From the NCBI RefSeq assembly GCF_017569925.1, contig NZ_CP050854.1, forward strand, positions 2,170,001 to 2,234,000: DNA of 64,000 nt. The letters are read 5' to 3'. The notes beneath the pieces are model-generated. The model did no database searches. It saw only the letters and a list, made by a program, of their open reading frames with translations, and was not told the DNA's origin. Shown piece by piece: positions 7,583-18,371 of this stretch; position 1 is the first letter of the stretch, and every line of letters starts with the position of its first letter. Position numbers and translations under genes: made by a program. Source of the DNA: Brenneria izadpanahii. GTDB lineage: Bacteria; Pseudomonadota; Gammaproteobacteria; Enterobacterales; Enterobacteriaceae.

Positions 7583-8142
7583 TCAGACCGGCAGCGATAA
7601 ATCACCGGTTAAAGCGTTGGGGAGCGCGGCCAGTACGGGAGAAGGAACCAGCAGTTTTACCTCGCGGATCCCCCGCCCATAACGAGAGCGGGTTGCTGTA
7701 GAACCGCATTATCAATCAGCACCGGCCACGCGGCGGGCAGACCGAACACCGTAATCCCGCCGGGAACCATCCCGGTTAGCTCCGTGGATTTCTCCATCCG
7801 GGCGAAGGAGATGCGTTGCGCCGCGAGCAACTGCTTTACTGCGCCGTTGATGTCGAGGCGCCGCGCGCCCGTACAGACAGCGGCGGCATAGGCTTCAGCG
7901 CCGTGTTTTTTAAATTTCAGTATCAGCGTGTTGGCACAGGTTTCCAATGGATAACCATAGCGTTCGCTGAACACGCTTGTATCGGATGCCTCACTGTCGA
8001 CGATAAAAGCCTTGAGCGATAAACGGGTGATGTGTTGCAGCACATGCGCGGGAATCTGCGCATCCAGCTGTTTGGGATCGAGTAATTTTTCATGATGGGG
8101 CTGCGTCATTTGTTTTATCGCCTCGTAGCTACTTTGCGTCAC
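7583..8142 (-). CDS. YbaK/EbsC-type aminoacyl-tRNA deacylase, interrupted by a one-base frameshift near its end
   Basis: The protein resembles YbaK/ProX-type trans-editing domains, which hydrolyse mischarged aminoacyl-tRNAs. Conserved stretches include NTLILKFK and ELTGMVPGGITVFGLP. As written, the frame stops early at 7657 after MGGGSAR. Adding one base to the C5 run at 7670-7674 (G5 on the coding strand) restores MGGGIREVKLLVP and an ending of about 186 residues, as expected for the family, whose conserved GGG is followed by a hydrophobic strand. So either the gene has a recent frameshift or the run was under-called. The fold is clear; tRNA specificity is not. Confidence 0.8.
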
Positions 8143-8159
8143 CGTTGAATCCTTTTGAT

Positions 8160-9227
8160 TCAGTTAATATTATCCGCTTGTCGTATTTTTTCCGGCATAT
8201 TTTTTTTCCCATACAGGAATTGAGAAATCTGTTTTTCCAGCGTCCGCGTTTCGGTTAGAAACCCGTCATGTCCGTAGAGCGAGTCAATTTCAGCAAATTG
8301 CGCGCCTTTTATGTGTTGCGACAGGAATTTTTGTTCTCTAACGGGGAAAAGATGGTCTGAAGCGATCCCGATAATCAGGGTTCTTGCCTCTACTTTCCCC
8401 AGCACGATTTCCGGTTTATTTCTCTTTCTGCCGATATTGTGGGTGTCCAGGGCATTAAGCAAGCACCAGTAACAATAGGCGTTGAAACGCCGGATAAATT
8501 TTTCCCCTTGATAGCGTTGGTAAGCGGCGGCCAGAAAATCATCCAACTTATGCCTATCGTGTTCCTTCTGGCTATGAAGGTAGGTGTCAAAACAGCGATA
8601 GGATAACAGGGCGATACTTCTGGCCGCCTTCAATCCGGCCATACCGCCGTTACGATCTATACCGTCAAAGGTTTTATCGGCCAGCAGCGCCAGCCGCTGG
8701 CTTTCATTGAAGGCTATCGCCCAGGGGGAACTGACGGCATTGGCGGATAATATCACCATCTGCCGTATCCGTTGGGGCTCGCAGATGGCCCATTCCAGCG
8801 CCTGCTGTCCCCCCATGGAGCCGCCGATAAGTAAAAAAATGCGTTCTATGCCCAGATAGTCGGCAAGCAGGCTATGCGCGAAGACCATATCCCGAATGGT
8901 GATTGACGGAAAATCACGCAGGTAAGGTTTGTTGGTCGATGGGTTGATGCTTTGCGGGCTGGTGGAACCATAAGGCGAACCAGGCACATTGGCGCATACG
9001 ATGAACCAGCGGCCGGGATCAAAGCATTTTCCGGAACCGATCAGGCCGGGCCACCAGACTGCCACATCCGAGCTCCCCGTCAGCGCATGGCAAATCCATA
9101 TCACATTGGATTTGTCCGCATTGAGCGTTCCATAAGTGTGAAAAACGATATCAATGCCCCGGAGAAACGAGCCGTTTTCCAGGAGAAAGGGGGCGTCTGA
9201 GCGGAAATGATGGCGCGTCATAGGCAT
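8160..9227 (-). CDS. metX: Homoserine O-acetyltransferase (MetX-type)
   Basis: 355 residues with the alpha/beta-hydrolase fold of MetX, which transfers acetyl from acetyl-CoA to homoserine in methionine synthesis. The nucleophile is S137 in GGSMGGQQALEW. The aspartate is in SDHLFPV and the histidine in YGHDGF, completing the triad. NALTG and the CANVPGSPYGSTSP stretch are also MetX hallmarks. The start is six bases after the metY stop, implying one transcript. It pairs with metY, which uses O-acetylhomoserine with sulfide. Some homologues are serine or succinyl transferases, so acyl-donor preference is inferred. Confidence 0.9.
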   Translation of the reverse strand: MPMTRHHFRSDAPFLLENGSFLRGIDIVFHTYGTLNADKSNVIWICHALTGSSDVAVWWPGLIGSGKCFDPGRWFIVCANVPGSPYGSTSPQSINPSTNKPYLRDFPSITIRDMVFAHSLLADYLGIERIFLLIGGSMGGQQALEWAICEPQRIRQMVILSANAVSSPWAIAFNESQRLALLADKTFDGIDRNGGMAGLKAARSIALLSYRCFDTYLHSQKEHDRHKLDDFLAAAYQRYQGEKFIRRFNAYCYWCLLNALDTHNIGRKRNKPEIVLGKVEARTLIIGIASDHLFPVREQKFLSQHIKGAQFAEIDSLYGHDGFLTETRTLEKQISQFLYGKKNMPEKIRQADNIN

Positions 9228-9233
9228 GCCGGA

Positions 9234-11041
<1,808 letters not shown>

Positions 11042-12952
11042 ATGGGGGAACGTCGGATGGCCAAACCTAAATCATCGCGTAAGAAGGGCGGCTCGCCGGG
11101 GGCGAATCAAGAGGCTTTGCGTCGGCACATACGGGCGAAAGGCGCCGATTACCTCAAGGATCCCAATATTACGTCCGTTGGCATTGGCTTGAAAAATGGC
11201 GATGGCCCGGTATGTCTCCAGTTCACCGTCGGAATGAAGGGCGAATCGGCCATACAGTCGCTCGGCAGTCTGCGTATTCCAGAGGCTATCGAAATTGACG
11301 GCGTCATGATCCCGACCGACGTGATACAACGCTCTTACGGCCCCTCGTTCAAGCTCGTTAAGCCGGAACAAATGAATGCGCGCCGGGAGCGCATCGATCC
11401 CATTCGGCCAGGCGTCAGCGTTTCCCACATCGCCGGAACGGCGGGGACGATCGGCTTGATTGTCTATGATCGGTTCACCGGCAAGCCCGCGATCCTGTCG
11501 AACTGGCACGTCTTGCACGGGAATACCGGAAACGTTGGCGACGTCATCGTTCAGCCGGGGCTCTTCGACGATAACAACACCGCCCGCAATGTAACCGGCG
11601 AGCTTCTGCGCAGTCATTTGGGGCCGGCCGGAGACTGTGCGCTGGCTGGTATCCGTATGCGCGGATGTGACCCCTCGGTCTTTGAGCTGGATGTCGTTCC
11701 CACCCGCATGGCTCAAGTCGAACTCGGCGACGCCGTCGTCAAATCAGGCCGGACCACGGGCGTTACTTATGGCAAGGTTCGCCGCGTCGACGTGATGGCG
11801 CGTATCAATTATGGCTTGCCCGCAGGAGAGCAGGCGATCGGCGGCTTTGAAATCGGGCCCGACCCGGCGCATCCTTCCTCCGATGGCGAAATCAGTAAGG
11901 GCGGCGACTCTGGTTCGGCCTGGCTTATCGCCGAAGACGATAAACCGACGGATATTTTCGCTGGATTGCACTTCGCCGGCGATGCCGACGGTAATTCGAA
12001 TGAACACGCGCTCGCCTGTTATCCCGCGTCTGTTCAGAAAAAACTCGGTTTTCTGCTGATGCCGCCTGGCGGGGCGGCGAAAAATTCGCTTCTTGAGGAG
12101 GCCGTTCCCCGCACCGGCTACGATGCTAATTTCCTCGGCATAGATGCTCCTGAGCCAGCTCTTTCGGCCGCGTTCAAGCGCGACGCCGTGAACTTCGGCC
12201 GCAGTCAGACCATCCCTTATACCCACTTTTCGGTGTGCCTCAGCGCAGGGCGGCGCATGGCGCGCTACGTCGCCTGGAACATTGATGGTTCGCGAATGGT
12301 AAAGCTCCCAAGACTGGGTTTCGCGCTTGATCCGCGCATCGACGCCAAGTATCAGATTGGCGAGGAGGCCTATGAGGGCAATCGGCTCGATCGCGGGCAT
12401 ATCGCCCGTCGCGCGGATCTCTGCTGGGGAGATGTCGAAGAGGCGATGCAGGCGAATAAGGATTCCTTCTATTTCACCAATATCGCGCCCCAGCACGAAC
12501 GTTTCAACCAATCATCCCGCCAGGGGCTGTGGGGAGAATTGGAGAATCTTGTTTTCGAACAGGCTGATGTGCAGAACCTCAAACTCTCTGTTCTTGGCGG
12601 GCCGGTGTTCGGCGATGAGGATCCGATCTATCGCCGGATCCGTTTGCCGCGAGCGTTCTGGAAGGCGATCGTTTATCGGTCCGGCGATGGGCAATTACGC
12701 TGCTCGGCGTTCGTTCTCTCTCAGGACAATCTGCTAAGCGATCTTGAAAGTCTCGATCTGGACTCCTTGCGTATTTATCAGATCAGCGTATCGGATCTCG
12801 CTTCACGAACCGCGCTCGATTTCTCCGCCTATGCGGCGGCTGATGTAATGCAGCATCCGGAGATGGCGACGGTCGGCCAGGCGATCGAGGCTTCCAAACG
12901 TGAGCCAAGAGCCATCGTGGAAATCAAATCACGCGCGGAGATCATTTTTTAA
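11042..12952 (+). CDS. Trypsin-like serine protease fused to DNA/RNA non-specific endonuclease
   Basis: About 636 residues with two enzymatic domains. The front (about residues 25-340) is a trypsin-fold peptidase preceded by an ITSVGIGLK-type N-terminal domain as in Nal1-like bacterial proteases. Triad candidates are His in LSNWHVLHG, Asp in AGDCALAG and Ser in KGGDSGSAW. The back (about 370-636) is an endonuclease of the NUC/EndoG family with the DRGH motif (LDRGHIARRADL), then FYFTNIAPQHERFN, whose Asn ligates the metal. There is no signal peptide; the start is basic (MAKPKSSRKKGG). Start may be 11042 or 11057. It is a single-gene unit between metY and a terminator. I infer a defence or toxin role, in which cleavage might free or activate the nuclease. 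Confidence 0.85.
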   Translation: MGERRMAKPKSSRKKGGSPGANQEALRRHIRAKGADYLKDPNITSVGIGLKNGDGPVCLQFTVGMKGESAIQSLGSLRIPEAIEIDGVMIPTDVIQRSYGPSFKLVKPEQMNARRERIDPIRPGVSVSHIAGTAGTIGLIVYDRFTGKPAILSNWHVLHGNTGNVGDVIVQPGLFDDNNTARNVTGELLRSHLGPAGDCALAGIRMRGCDPSVFELDVVPTRMAQVELGDAVVKSGRTTGVTYGKVRRVDVMARINYGLPAGEQAIGGFEIGPDPAHPSSDGEISKGGDSGSAWLIAEDDKPTDIFAGLHFAGDADGNSNEHALACYPASVQKKLGFLLMPPGGAAKNSLLEEAVPRTGYDANFLGIDAPEPALSAAFKRDAVNFGRSQTIPYTHFSVCLSAGRRMARYVAWNIDGSRMVKLPRLGFALDPRIDAKYQIGEEAYEGNRLDRGHIARRADLCWGDVEEAMQANKDSFYFTNIAPQHERFNQSSRQGLWGELENLVFEQADVQNLKLSVLGGPVFGDEDPIYRRIRLPRAFWKAIVYRSGDGQLRCSAFVLSQDNLLSDLESLDLDSLRIYQISVSDLASRTALDFSAYAAADVMQHPEMATVGQAIEASKREPRAIVEIKSRAEIIF

Positions 12953-13041
12953 AGCAAGGGGTATCTATCGGCGGCGGTTTAGTCATTCCATGACGCCGGC
13001 CCCAGCGCCGTAATCGAGCGCCGTCTCCAGCTAAACATGAT

Positions 13042-13063
13042 AAAGCCCTGTGATCAGGGCTTT
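13042..13063. terminator. Bidirectional terminator
   Basis: A perfect 9-bp stem AAAGCCCTG/CAGGGCTTT with loop TGAT lies between the convergent protease-nuclease and cupin genes. As on either strand the stem ends in TTT, it can serve both. Confidence 0.75.
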
Positions 13064-13068
13064 CAGGA

Positions 13069-13524
13069 TTATTTATCGGCGGTAAAGTAATCGTTGGTAT
13101 CTGTGATGGGGATATATGCTCTGACCCATTCGTTTCCTTCAATCATTTCCCAGCTATGCCCCTCGCCTTGGGTGTCTTCGGCAAGAAGCACGGTTCCCGG
13201 GGCTATGGTGAACGTCGAACCATCGCTTACTTTAAACTTCAGCGTTCCTTTTAGCGTTACGACATACTGTTTTCTTGGCGCCGGGTGCGTATTTTTTTCC
13301 CAATCTTCAGTGGAGTTGCTGATCCAGAATTGTTTGGCGGGGATTTTTTCCAGCGCTGGAATGCTTCCTTTTAAAAAGGTGGAATGGTTATCCGGCGTGC
13401 TCATGAGTTTAATTGCAGGTATGCGGGTCTCGCTATTGCCCGTTGTCTTAGCCGGCTCACCGTATCCCGCCAAGGGAAGAGATAACGCGGCGGCCGATAA
13501 GAGAAATAGTTTTGCTTTTTTCAT
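13069..13524 (-). CDS. Secreted cupin-domain protein
   Basis: 151 residues. Residues 1-20 form a Sec signal peptide (MKKAKLFLLSAAALSLPLAG). The mature part has a cupin-like barrel: QYVVTLKGTLKFKVSDGSTFTIAPGTVLLAEDTQGEGHSWE matches the G(X)5HXH-poor second half of small cupins, with a single His plus Glu available for metal. The function is unknown; it should be periplasmic or exported. It lies between the protease-nuclease gene and the hrp cluster. A weak HrpL-like box (GGAGCA-N16-CCACTCA) is visible at 13552-13580 on its strand, 28 bases before the start. Confidence 0.7.
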   Translation of the reverse strand: MKKAKLFLLSAAALSLPLAGYGEPAKTTGNSETRIPAIKLMSTPDNHSTFLKGSIPALEKIPAKQFWISNSTEDWEKNTHPAPRKQYVVTLKGTLKFKVSDGSTFTIAPGTVLLAEDTQGEGHSWEMIEGNEWVRAYIPITDTNDYFTADK

Positions 13525-13551
13525 TAACTAAAACCTATCAAATGTTGTTAT

Positions 13552-13580
13552 TGAGTGGCTAATGCCTCTCGCCGTGCTCC
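13552..13580 (-). promoter_or_regulatory. Weak hrp-box-like sequence before the cupin gene
   Basis: On the reverse strand: GGAGCA, 16 bases, CCACTCA. The -10-like half fits the HrpL consensus CCACNNA fully, but the -35-like half matches GGAACC in only four of six bases. Closeness to the cluster is the only other support. Confidence 0.2.
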
Positions 13581-13623
13581 CTGAAACAGCCGGATCGTGT
13601 TTCACACGGCGCGATATATTACC

Positions 13624-13881
13624 TCAGTCATTCTTCGGATCGCCAGTAGGGTTAATCCGAACCAGACTGGCATCGCCGGGGCCGTACTGTTGCAAACGCC
13701 TATCAAGTTTTTTAGCAAATGCTTCTCGGTAGATGACGGTTATGCGGCGGCAAAAAAAATCCCGCCACGGGGGCGGGGAAACTACTCTTGGCAGGGATGG
13801 ATAACTCAATATCAAGAACACAACATCAATAAGGGTTGATAAAAAGATAGCACCGGCAATGTATAGAACTGTCTTGAGCAA
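13624..13881 (-). CDS. Small membrane-anchored protein downstream of hrcU (85 aa), uncertain
   Basis: An 85-codon frame with one N-terminal hydrophobic helix (about residues 4-26), followed by an Arg-rich soluble part ending LQQYGPGDASLVRINP. It is codirectional with hrcU and starts 96 bases after its stop, so it could be the last gene of that operon. I do not recognise the family, and a forward frame of similar size overlaps it, so coding is probable at best. Confidence 0.35.
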   Translation of the reverse strand: MLKTVLYIAGAIFLSTLIDVVFLILSYPSLPRVVSPPPWRDFFCRRITVIYREAFAKKLDRRLQQYGPGDASLVRINPTGDPKND

Positions 13882-13977
13882 GTAAGGTTACCTAGACGGG
13901 TGTAAAATGAGATTGAAGCCGAAACAAGGCGGACGCCCGATGTATTCACCGAGTTTCCAGCGCCCGAGCCGTGTGTT

Positions 13978-15054
13978 TTATTCCATTTCAATCACTTCGT
14001 CTTTCTGTTCATCCTCCAGCTGGCGCAGGATACGGTAAACTTGCGCCACCGCCTGCAGCGTGTCGCGCGGAATGTAGTGATCGACGGGGGTGCGGTAAAG
14101 CGTTCGCGCCAGCCAGATAAAACGGATAATCGGAATTTCCGCCTGTTTGGCCTGCTCGATAAGCAGCTGCGCCTGCCGGTCTTCGCCTTTACAGATAATT
14201 TTCGGCAAAGGGGTGACGCCGGGGCGGTAGTAGAGCGCCACGGCATAGTGGGTGGGATTGACCAGCAGCATATCGGCCTCGGCAACCGGTTTTTGCGGCG
14301 GGGGCGCCGCTGGTTGGTTAATCAACTCATTCGCCAGAGATTTACGGTGTCCCTTCATGTGCGGATCCCCTTCGGCGTCTTTGTGTTCGTTACGCAGATC
14401 CTGGTGGCTCATCCGTTGCTGCTTGAGGAAAAAGTATTTCTGCAACCCGAAGTCGAGAACGGAAAGCGCCAGCAGCGCCACCAGCGTGGTGCGAGAGATA
14501 TGCGCCAGCAATTCTTTCACTCCCAGCCAGAAACCGTTTAAATCCCCGTAAGCCAACTCCACCAGCGACTCCAGTTCAGGCACCACAACTTTATAAAAAA
14601 CCGTGCCGATAACGGCGGCTTTCAGAATATTGGTGATCAGCTCCGTCAGCTTCCGCACGGAGAACATCTGTTTGAGTTGGTTGATGGGATTAAGACGGTT
14701 CAGATCCATCTTTAATGCTTCGGGCGCGAACAGCGGGCCGTACTGTATCCAGCCGCCTATGACCCGCAGCAATACCGCAATGCTGGCGGCCAGCAGGCAG
14801 AAAGTCAGCGCCAGCGTCATCGCGTCATGGAATACCTCTTTGACGGCCTGACCGAACGGCTGGCCCAGCCGCATTAGCGGGAGTTGTATCAGCGCCTGTA
14901 ATTTACCCATGGTTTGTTCGGCCAGCGCCAGAATGCACTCCAGCAGCCCGACGCAAATCAGCAGCTTGGGAACATCCTGGCTTTGCCCGACTTCGCCTTT
15001 CTTCCGGGCATCCTGAAGTTTTTTATCGGTGGGTTTTTCGGTTTTTTCGCTCAT
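13978..15054 (-). CDS. hrcU: T3SS export apparatus switch protein HrcU (SctU)
   Basis: 358 residues of the YscU/FlhB family. The N-terminal half carries four membrane helices; the cytoplasmic C-terminal half contains the autocleavage motif NPTH (N266-H269). Self-cleavage between Asn and Pro switches the export gate from early to late substrates, together with HrpP. It is the last conserved gene of the hrpJ operon, starting 10 bases after hrcT. The length is normal for the family and no defect is seen. Confidence 0.96.
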   Translation of the reverse strand: MSEKTEKPTDKKLQDARKKGEVGQSQDVPKLLICVGLLECILALAEQTMGKLQALIQLPLMRLGQPFGQAVKEVFHDAMTLALTFCLLAASIAVLLRVIGGWIQYGPLFAPEALKMDLNRLNPINQLKQMFSVRKLTELITNILKAAVIGTVFYKVVVPELESLVELAYGDLNGFWLGVKELLAHISRTTLVALLALSVLDFGLQKYFFLKQQRMSHQDLRNEHKDAEGDPHMKGHRKSLANELINQPAAPPPQKPVAEADMLLVNPTHYAVALYYRPGVTPLPKIICKGEDRQAQLLIEQAKQAEIPIIRFIWLARTLYRTPVDHYIPRDTLQAVAQVYRILRQLEDEQKDEVIEME

Positions 15055-15064
15055 GATCGGGCCG

Positions 15065-15862
15065 TTATGGTGAGGGCGGGAAAAACAGCGGGAACAGATG
15101 CTTTAAATCCGGCAAGGTCTGCAGCTTGCCATCCCCTAGATAGTGCAGAACCGGCAGATAAACGATGAAAAAAGCCAGACCGACCAGGCATTTTGCCGGA
15201 ATGGAGAGCACGAATACCTGTAACTGCGGGCTATAAAGGCTGAGCAGCGAGATGCTGAACTCCAGCAGCAGCAGCAGCGCGACCAGCGGGCCGGCATAGA
15301 TCACCATATGGGTGAAGGTTTCGGCGAGAAGTTTCAGGTAGATCTCAAATCCTTGCTCGGTAAGGGGCGGCAGCCATGCCAGAGCCGGCCATAGACGGTA
15401 GCTGTCCCACAAAAGCTGGGTAAGCCCGCTAATGCCGATGCCGATAATCAGCAGCAAGATAATAAGCTGTTTGAGCAGGTGGCCGAGCGGGGTGGCGTCC
15501 GGTCCCAACGCCGGGTTGAGTTGTCCGCCCATCAGCGCCCCGCGCTGGTTATCGAATAATGCGCCTACGGATTCAAACAGCCAGAATGGCATCGCCAGGA
15601 TCAGGGCGAGCAGCAGGCCGACGATGACCTCTTTTAATAGCAGCCCCGGCAGCATCGGCCAGGAGATCGGCGCCTGCAGCAATTGCTGCTGGATAATCGG
15701 CGCCGGCAGCAGCGTCAGCGAAATCACCACCGCGCTGCGCAGCATGCCTCTCAGAACGTTGAGCGAAAACGCCGGCACCAGGATAAAACAGGGATAGATA
15801 CGCGCAATGCCCAGCGTGATGGCGATAATGAAATCATAAACGTGCTGGATCGTGGCGATCAT
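15065..15862 (-). CDS. hrcT: T3SS export apparatus protein HrcT (SctT)
   Basis: 265 residues, strongly hydrophobic, with the multi-helix pattern of SpaR/YscT/FliR proteins and the family stretch GALFDNQRGALMGGQLNPALG. It joins HrcR and HrcS in the inner-membrane export gate. It sits 8 bases after hrcS and 10 before hrcU in the universally conserved R-S-T-U order. No anomalies are seen. Confidence 0.95.
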   Translation of the reverse strand: MIATIQHVYDFIIAITLGIARIYPCFILVPAFSLNVLRGMLRSAVVISLTLLPAPIIQQQLLQAPISWPMLPGLLLKEVIVGLLLALILAMPFWLFESVGALFDNQRGALMGGQLNPALGPDATPLGHLLKQLIILLLIIGIGISGLTQLLWDSYRLWPALAWLPPLTEQGFEIYLKLLAETFTHMVIYAGPLVALLLLLEFSISLLSLYSPQLQVFVLSIPAKCLVGLAFFIVYLPVLHYLGDGKLQTLPDLKHLFPLFFPPSP

Positions 15863-15870
15863 CGGTATCC

Positions 15871-16125
15871 TCAGGTGTGTTCGATCATGTTAAATGCCGT
15901 AATGGCAAGCTGGATTAGCTCCACGCCGATCCAGCGGCCGGTCAGCGCCAGCGCCACGCCGACGGAGATTAGCTTGACGGCAAACGGCAGCGTTTGGTCC
16001 TGTAGCTGCATCACCGCCTGCAATAACGAGATCAGTACGCCGACGATAACCGCCACCAGCAGCGGCGGTGCGGAGAGCAAAACAACCATCACCATGGCCT
16101 GCCGGAAGAGCGTGATAATTTCCAT
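15871..16125 (-). CDS. hrcS: T3SS export apparatus protein HrcS (SctS)
   Basis: 84 residues with two transmembrane helices, matching the length and hairpin design of SpaQ/YscS/FliQ. The segment SLLQAVMQLQDQTLPF between the helices is the conserved loop. It is part of the helical R5-S4-T1 export gate. It lies 7 bases downstream of hrcR. Confidence 0.95.
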   Translation of the reverse strand: MEIITLFRQAMVMVVLLSAPPLLVAVIVGVLISLLQAVMQLQDQTLPFAVKLISVGVALALTGRWIGVELIQLAITAFNMIEHT

Positions 16126-16132
16126 GCGATCC

Positions 16133-16786
16133 TCACAGGTAACTGTAAAAAAGGCCGTCCAGCAGCCGGGTCCAGCCGTTGACCAGCACGAACAGCAGCA
16201 GCTTGAGGGGCAACGAAAGCGTCATGGGCGCCACCATCTGCATCCCCAACGCCAGCAGCACGTTGGAAACGATCAGATCGATGACGATAAACGGCACATA
16301 GATTAAGAAACCGATTTTGAATCCGGCCGTCAGCTCGGACAGCACAAAGGCCGGGATCACCAGCAGCAGATTTTGGCTATCGACTTTTTCCGTCATGGCC
16401 GGCGGCCACATGCGCTGGCTGTTTTCATGCAAATGGGTGAGAACGTCCGGGTCGGTATTGCGGGACATAAACGTCTGCAACGGCTCCAGGCCATGCAGCA
16501 CGCTCTCATGCAAGACGGTAATGTCGCTCATATCCGGCGGGCTTTCTTTAAAGCGCTTGGTGATATCCTGAAAGATCGGCGCCATAACGAACAGGGTCGC
16601 CGCCAGCGCGATGCCGTACAGCGCCATGTTGGGCGGCACCTGTTGCACGCCGATGGCGTTGCGGGTAATCAGCAGCACGATGGCGATTTTCAAAAAGCAG
16701 GTACAAACGATCATCATCAACGGAATGAGAGAAAGCGCGCCCAGAAAGAGCGCGAACATCAAGGGATCGAATTGACCGGCCGTCAT
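16133..16786 (-). CDS. hrcR: T3SS export apparatus protein HrcR (SctR)
   Basis: 217 residues of the FliP/YscR family: four membrane helices, with the signature [21 protein letters not shown] and the conserved early [12 protein letters not shown] stretch. Five copies form the core of the export gate in the inner membrane. The ATG overlaps the end of hrcQ by four bases (ATGA), implying translational coupling. Confidence 0.96.
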   Translation of the reverse strand: MTAGQFDPLMFALFLGALSLIPLMMIVCTCFLKIAIVLLITRNAIGVQQVPPNMALYGIALAATLFVMAPIFQDITKRFKESPPDMSDITVLHESVLHGLEPLQTFMSRNTDPDVLTHLHENSQRMWPPAMTEKVDSQNLLLVIPAFVLSELTAGFKIGFLIYVPFIVIDLIVSNVLLALGMQMVAPMTLSLPLKLLLFVLVNGWTRLLDGLFYSYL

Positions 16787-17859
16787 ACCTCTGACTCCTG
16801 TCGCGCCGGGGCGTCGGCCGTGGAGAGCAACCGGGTGATTTGCAGCCCCAGTTTGCCTTCTATATCAATCAATTCGCCATGAGCCAGCGGGATATCGCCG
16901 TGACAAAGCCAGGCTTCTCCCAGCACCACATCGCGCAGCGTCAGAACCGAACCGCTGGCCAGACGCTGTAGTTCCGGCAGCGTAAAGGTGATCTGCCCGC
17001 AACGGATATTAAGCGTCACCGGCAGCGGCGGCAGTCTGGCCGGTTCGGTTTGGTCCATCGAATTCTTATTTGTGACGATGTCACTTATTTCGTCGTGGGC
17101 GGTCTGCTGCGCCTGCGCGTCGTTAAAAGAATCGTTCATTGGGATAATCTCCATGTCAGCGATGACAAAATGGTAAGGGGCCAGTCCCGCTAAGCGCGCC
17201 GCGCCATGCAGACGCCGCTGAGCCAGCGTGATGGAGCCCTGTCCGGCAGGAGAGAAATAGGGCGTCGTCGGCAGAATGACATCGCCGCAGCCAAGCCGGC
17301 TCAGCGTTTCGGGCGTTAGCACGGCGTCGGCCAGTATTAGTGGAACGGCGAACGGCAATGAATGCGGCAAGGCCGGGTAAATCCGTCGCCAGCCAGGCCG
17401 TTTGAGCAGGGCGCGCCACCAGGCGGTAGACGCCTGTATACGGCTGCGCGTGCGAATGCCGTTCCAGCTTACCGTTAGCCAGCCTGCCACTGCGATCTCC
17501 GCCGTCCGGGGCGCCGGATGGGGAAATAGCTGGCCCAGCACCGCCGCGACCGATGGCGCAAGCGATTGGTTATACAGCGTCCAGTACCACTCCTGCGCCG
17601 CTTGCTTGTCCGTCTCCGGCAATAACGGGCAGTCGGACAACAGGCTTAAAACCGGCGCGGGTGAGGAAAGCGCGAAGATCCCGTCATCGCAGCGCCAGTG
17701 GCTGAGGGGTTCGACGCCGCCGTTCTCCGCCAGCGTCAGGCGTATCTCGCCGGGCCGATCTTCACGGCTGAACGGCAGCGTCAGGCCTGCGGCAAGCTGG
17801 TTGCGCACGTCGGCCTGTTCGCGGTACATGCGCGGCAGCGCCAGAGGTTGCGTTACCAT
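16783..17859 (-). CDS. hrcQ: T3SS cytoplasmic ring (sorting platform) protein HrcQ (SctQ)
   Basis: 358 residues with a C-terminal SpoA (surface presentation of antigens) domain, about residues 275-350, seen as [24 protein letters not shown] and the [16 protein letters not shown] ending. The N-terminal half is variable, as usual. HrcQ forms the cytoplasmic pods that dock the ATPase and sort substrates. Here it is one intact gene, unlike the split hrcQA/hrcQB of Pseudomonas syringae. It overlaps hrpP upstream by seven bases. Confidence 0.93.
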   Translation of the reverse strand: MVTQPLALPRMYREQADVRNQLAAGLTLPFSREDRPGEIRLTLAENGGVEPLSHWRCDDGIFALSSPAPVLSLLSDCPLLPETDKQAAQEWYWTLYNQSLAPSVAAVLGQLFPHPAPRTAEIAVAGWLTVSWNGIRTRSRIQASTAWWRALLKRPGWRRIYPALPHSLPFAVPLILADAVLTPETLSRLGCGDVILPTTPYFSPAGQGSITLAQRRLHGAARLAGLAPYHFVIADMEIIPMNDSFNDAQAQQTAHDEISDIVTNKNSMDQTEPARLPPLPVTLNIRCGQITFTLPELQRLASGSVLTLRDVVLGEAWLCHGDIPLAHGELIDIEGKLGLQITRLLSTADAPARQESEV

Positions 17860-18371
17860 CGCTCGTCCTCGCGGCTGGCAAAACTCAGCCTGACCGGGCA
17901 GCCCAGCGCATCGGACAGCGAACGGCGGCAGGCTTCCCGGCGATGCTTTAATAACTGGTAGCTGTCGCGGCTAAAGCGCAGGGCGATATCCCAGCCCTGC
18001 GGCGCCAACGTTGCCAGCGTGACGTCGATATCGCCCAACTGCGGCAACTGCAGGCTGAATGAAAACGGCGGGTTGCCAACGTTGTCCACAGCGTCGACCA
18101 ACTCGCACTGGAGGACCAGCCATTGTGACGATGTCACTTTATCCATCGACGCATCGTAGCCGGCGGGCGGCGGCGAATCAAAACAGACCGGGGCCGCCGT
18201 TGCCGGGACGTCAGGATTCCCAGCCTGATAAACCGCCTGCTCAAAGCCGTCGGAAAAGGTGAACGCTTGCCAAAAATGGTACTGTTCTTTCTCGCCTCGT
18301 GCGGCGGATTTGGCGGGGAAAGCCGCCGCGGCGTCGGCTGGTTTGGGGAACGGGATCGTTGCGTTGCTCAT
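17853..18371 (-). CDS. hrpP: T3SS regulator/needle-length protein HrpP (SctP-like)
   Basis: About 172 residues from the ATG at 18371, which has AGGAG in front and overlaps the hrpO stop (ATGA). The N-terminal half is Pro/Ala-rich and probably disordered. The C-terminal half (LPQLGDIDVTLATLAPQGWDIALRF) fits the T3S4 domain of YscP/HrpP proteins that read out length and trigger HrcU switching. Sequence conservation in this family is low, and assignment rests on position between hrpO and hrcQ plus this ending. Confidence 0.88.
   Translation of the reverse strand: MSNATIPFPKPADAAAAFPAKSAARGEKEQYHFWQAFTFSDGFEQAVYQAGNPDVPATAAPVCFDSPPPAGYDASMDKVTSSQWLVLQCELVDAVDNVGNPPFSFSLQLPQLGDIDVTLATLAPQGWDIALRFSRDSYQLLKHRREACRRSLSDALGCPVRLSFASREDERW

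Noticed and set aside
9015..9060. An hrp-box-like GGAACC..CCAC inside metX
   Set aside because: Spacing is about 12 bases and it lies within a coding region reading the other way.
11072..12511. Two long reverse-strand frames opposite the protease-nuclease gene
   Set aside because: They are antisense shadows; the forward frame has clear catalytic motifs and a start with a ribosome site.
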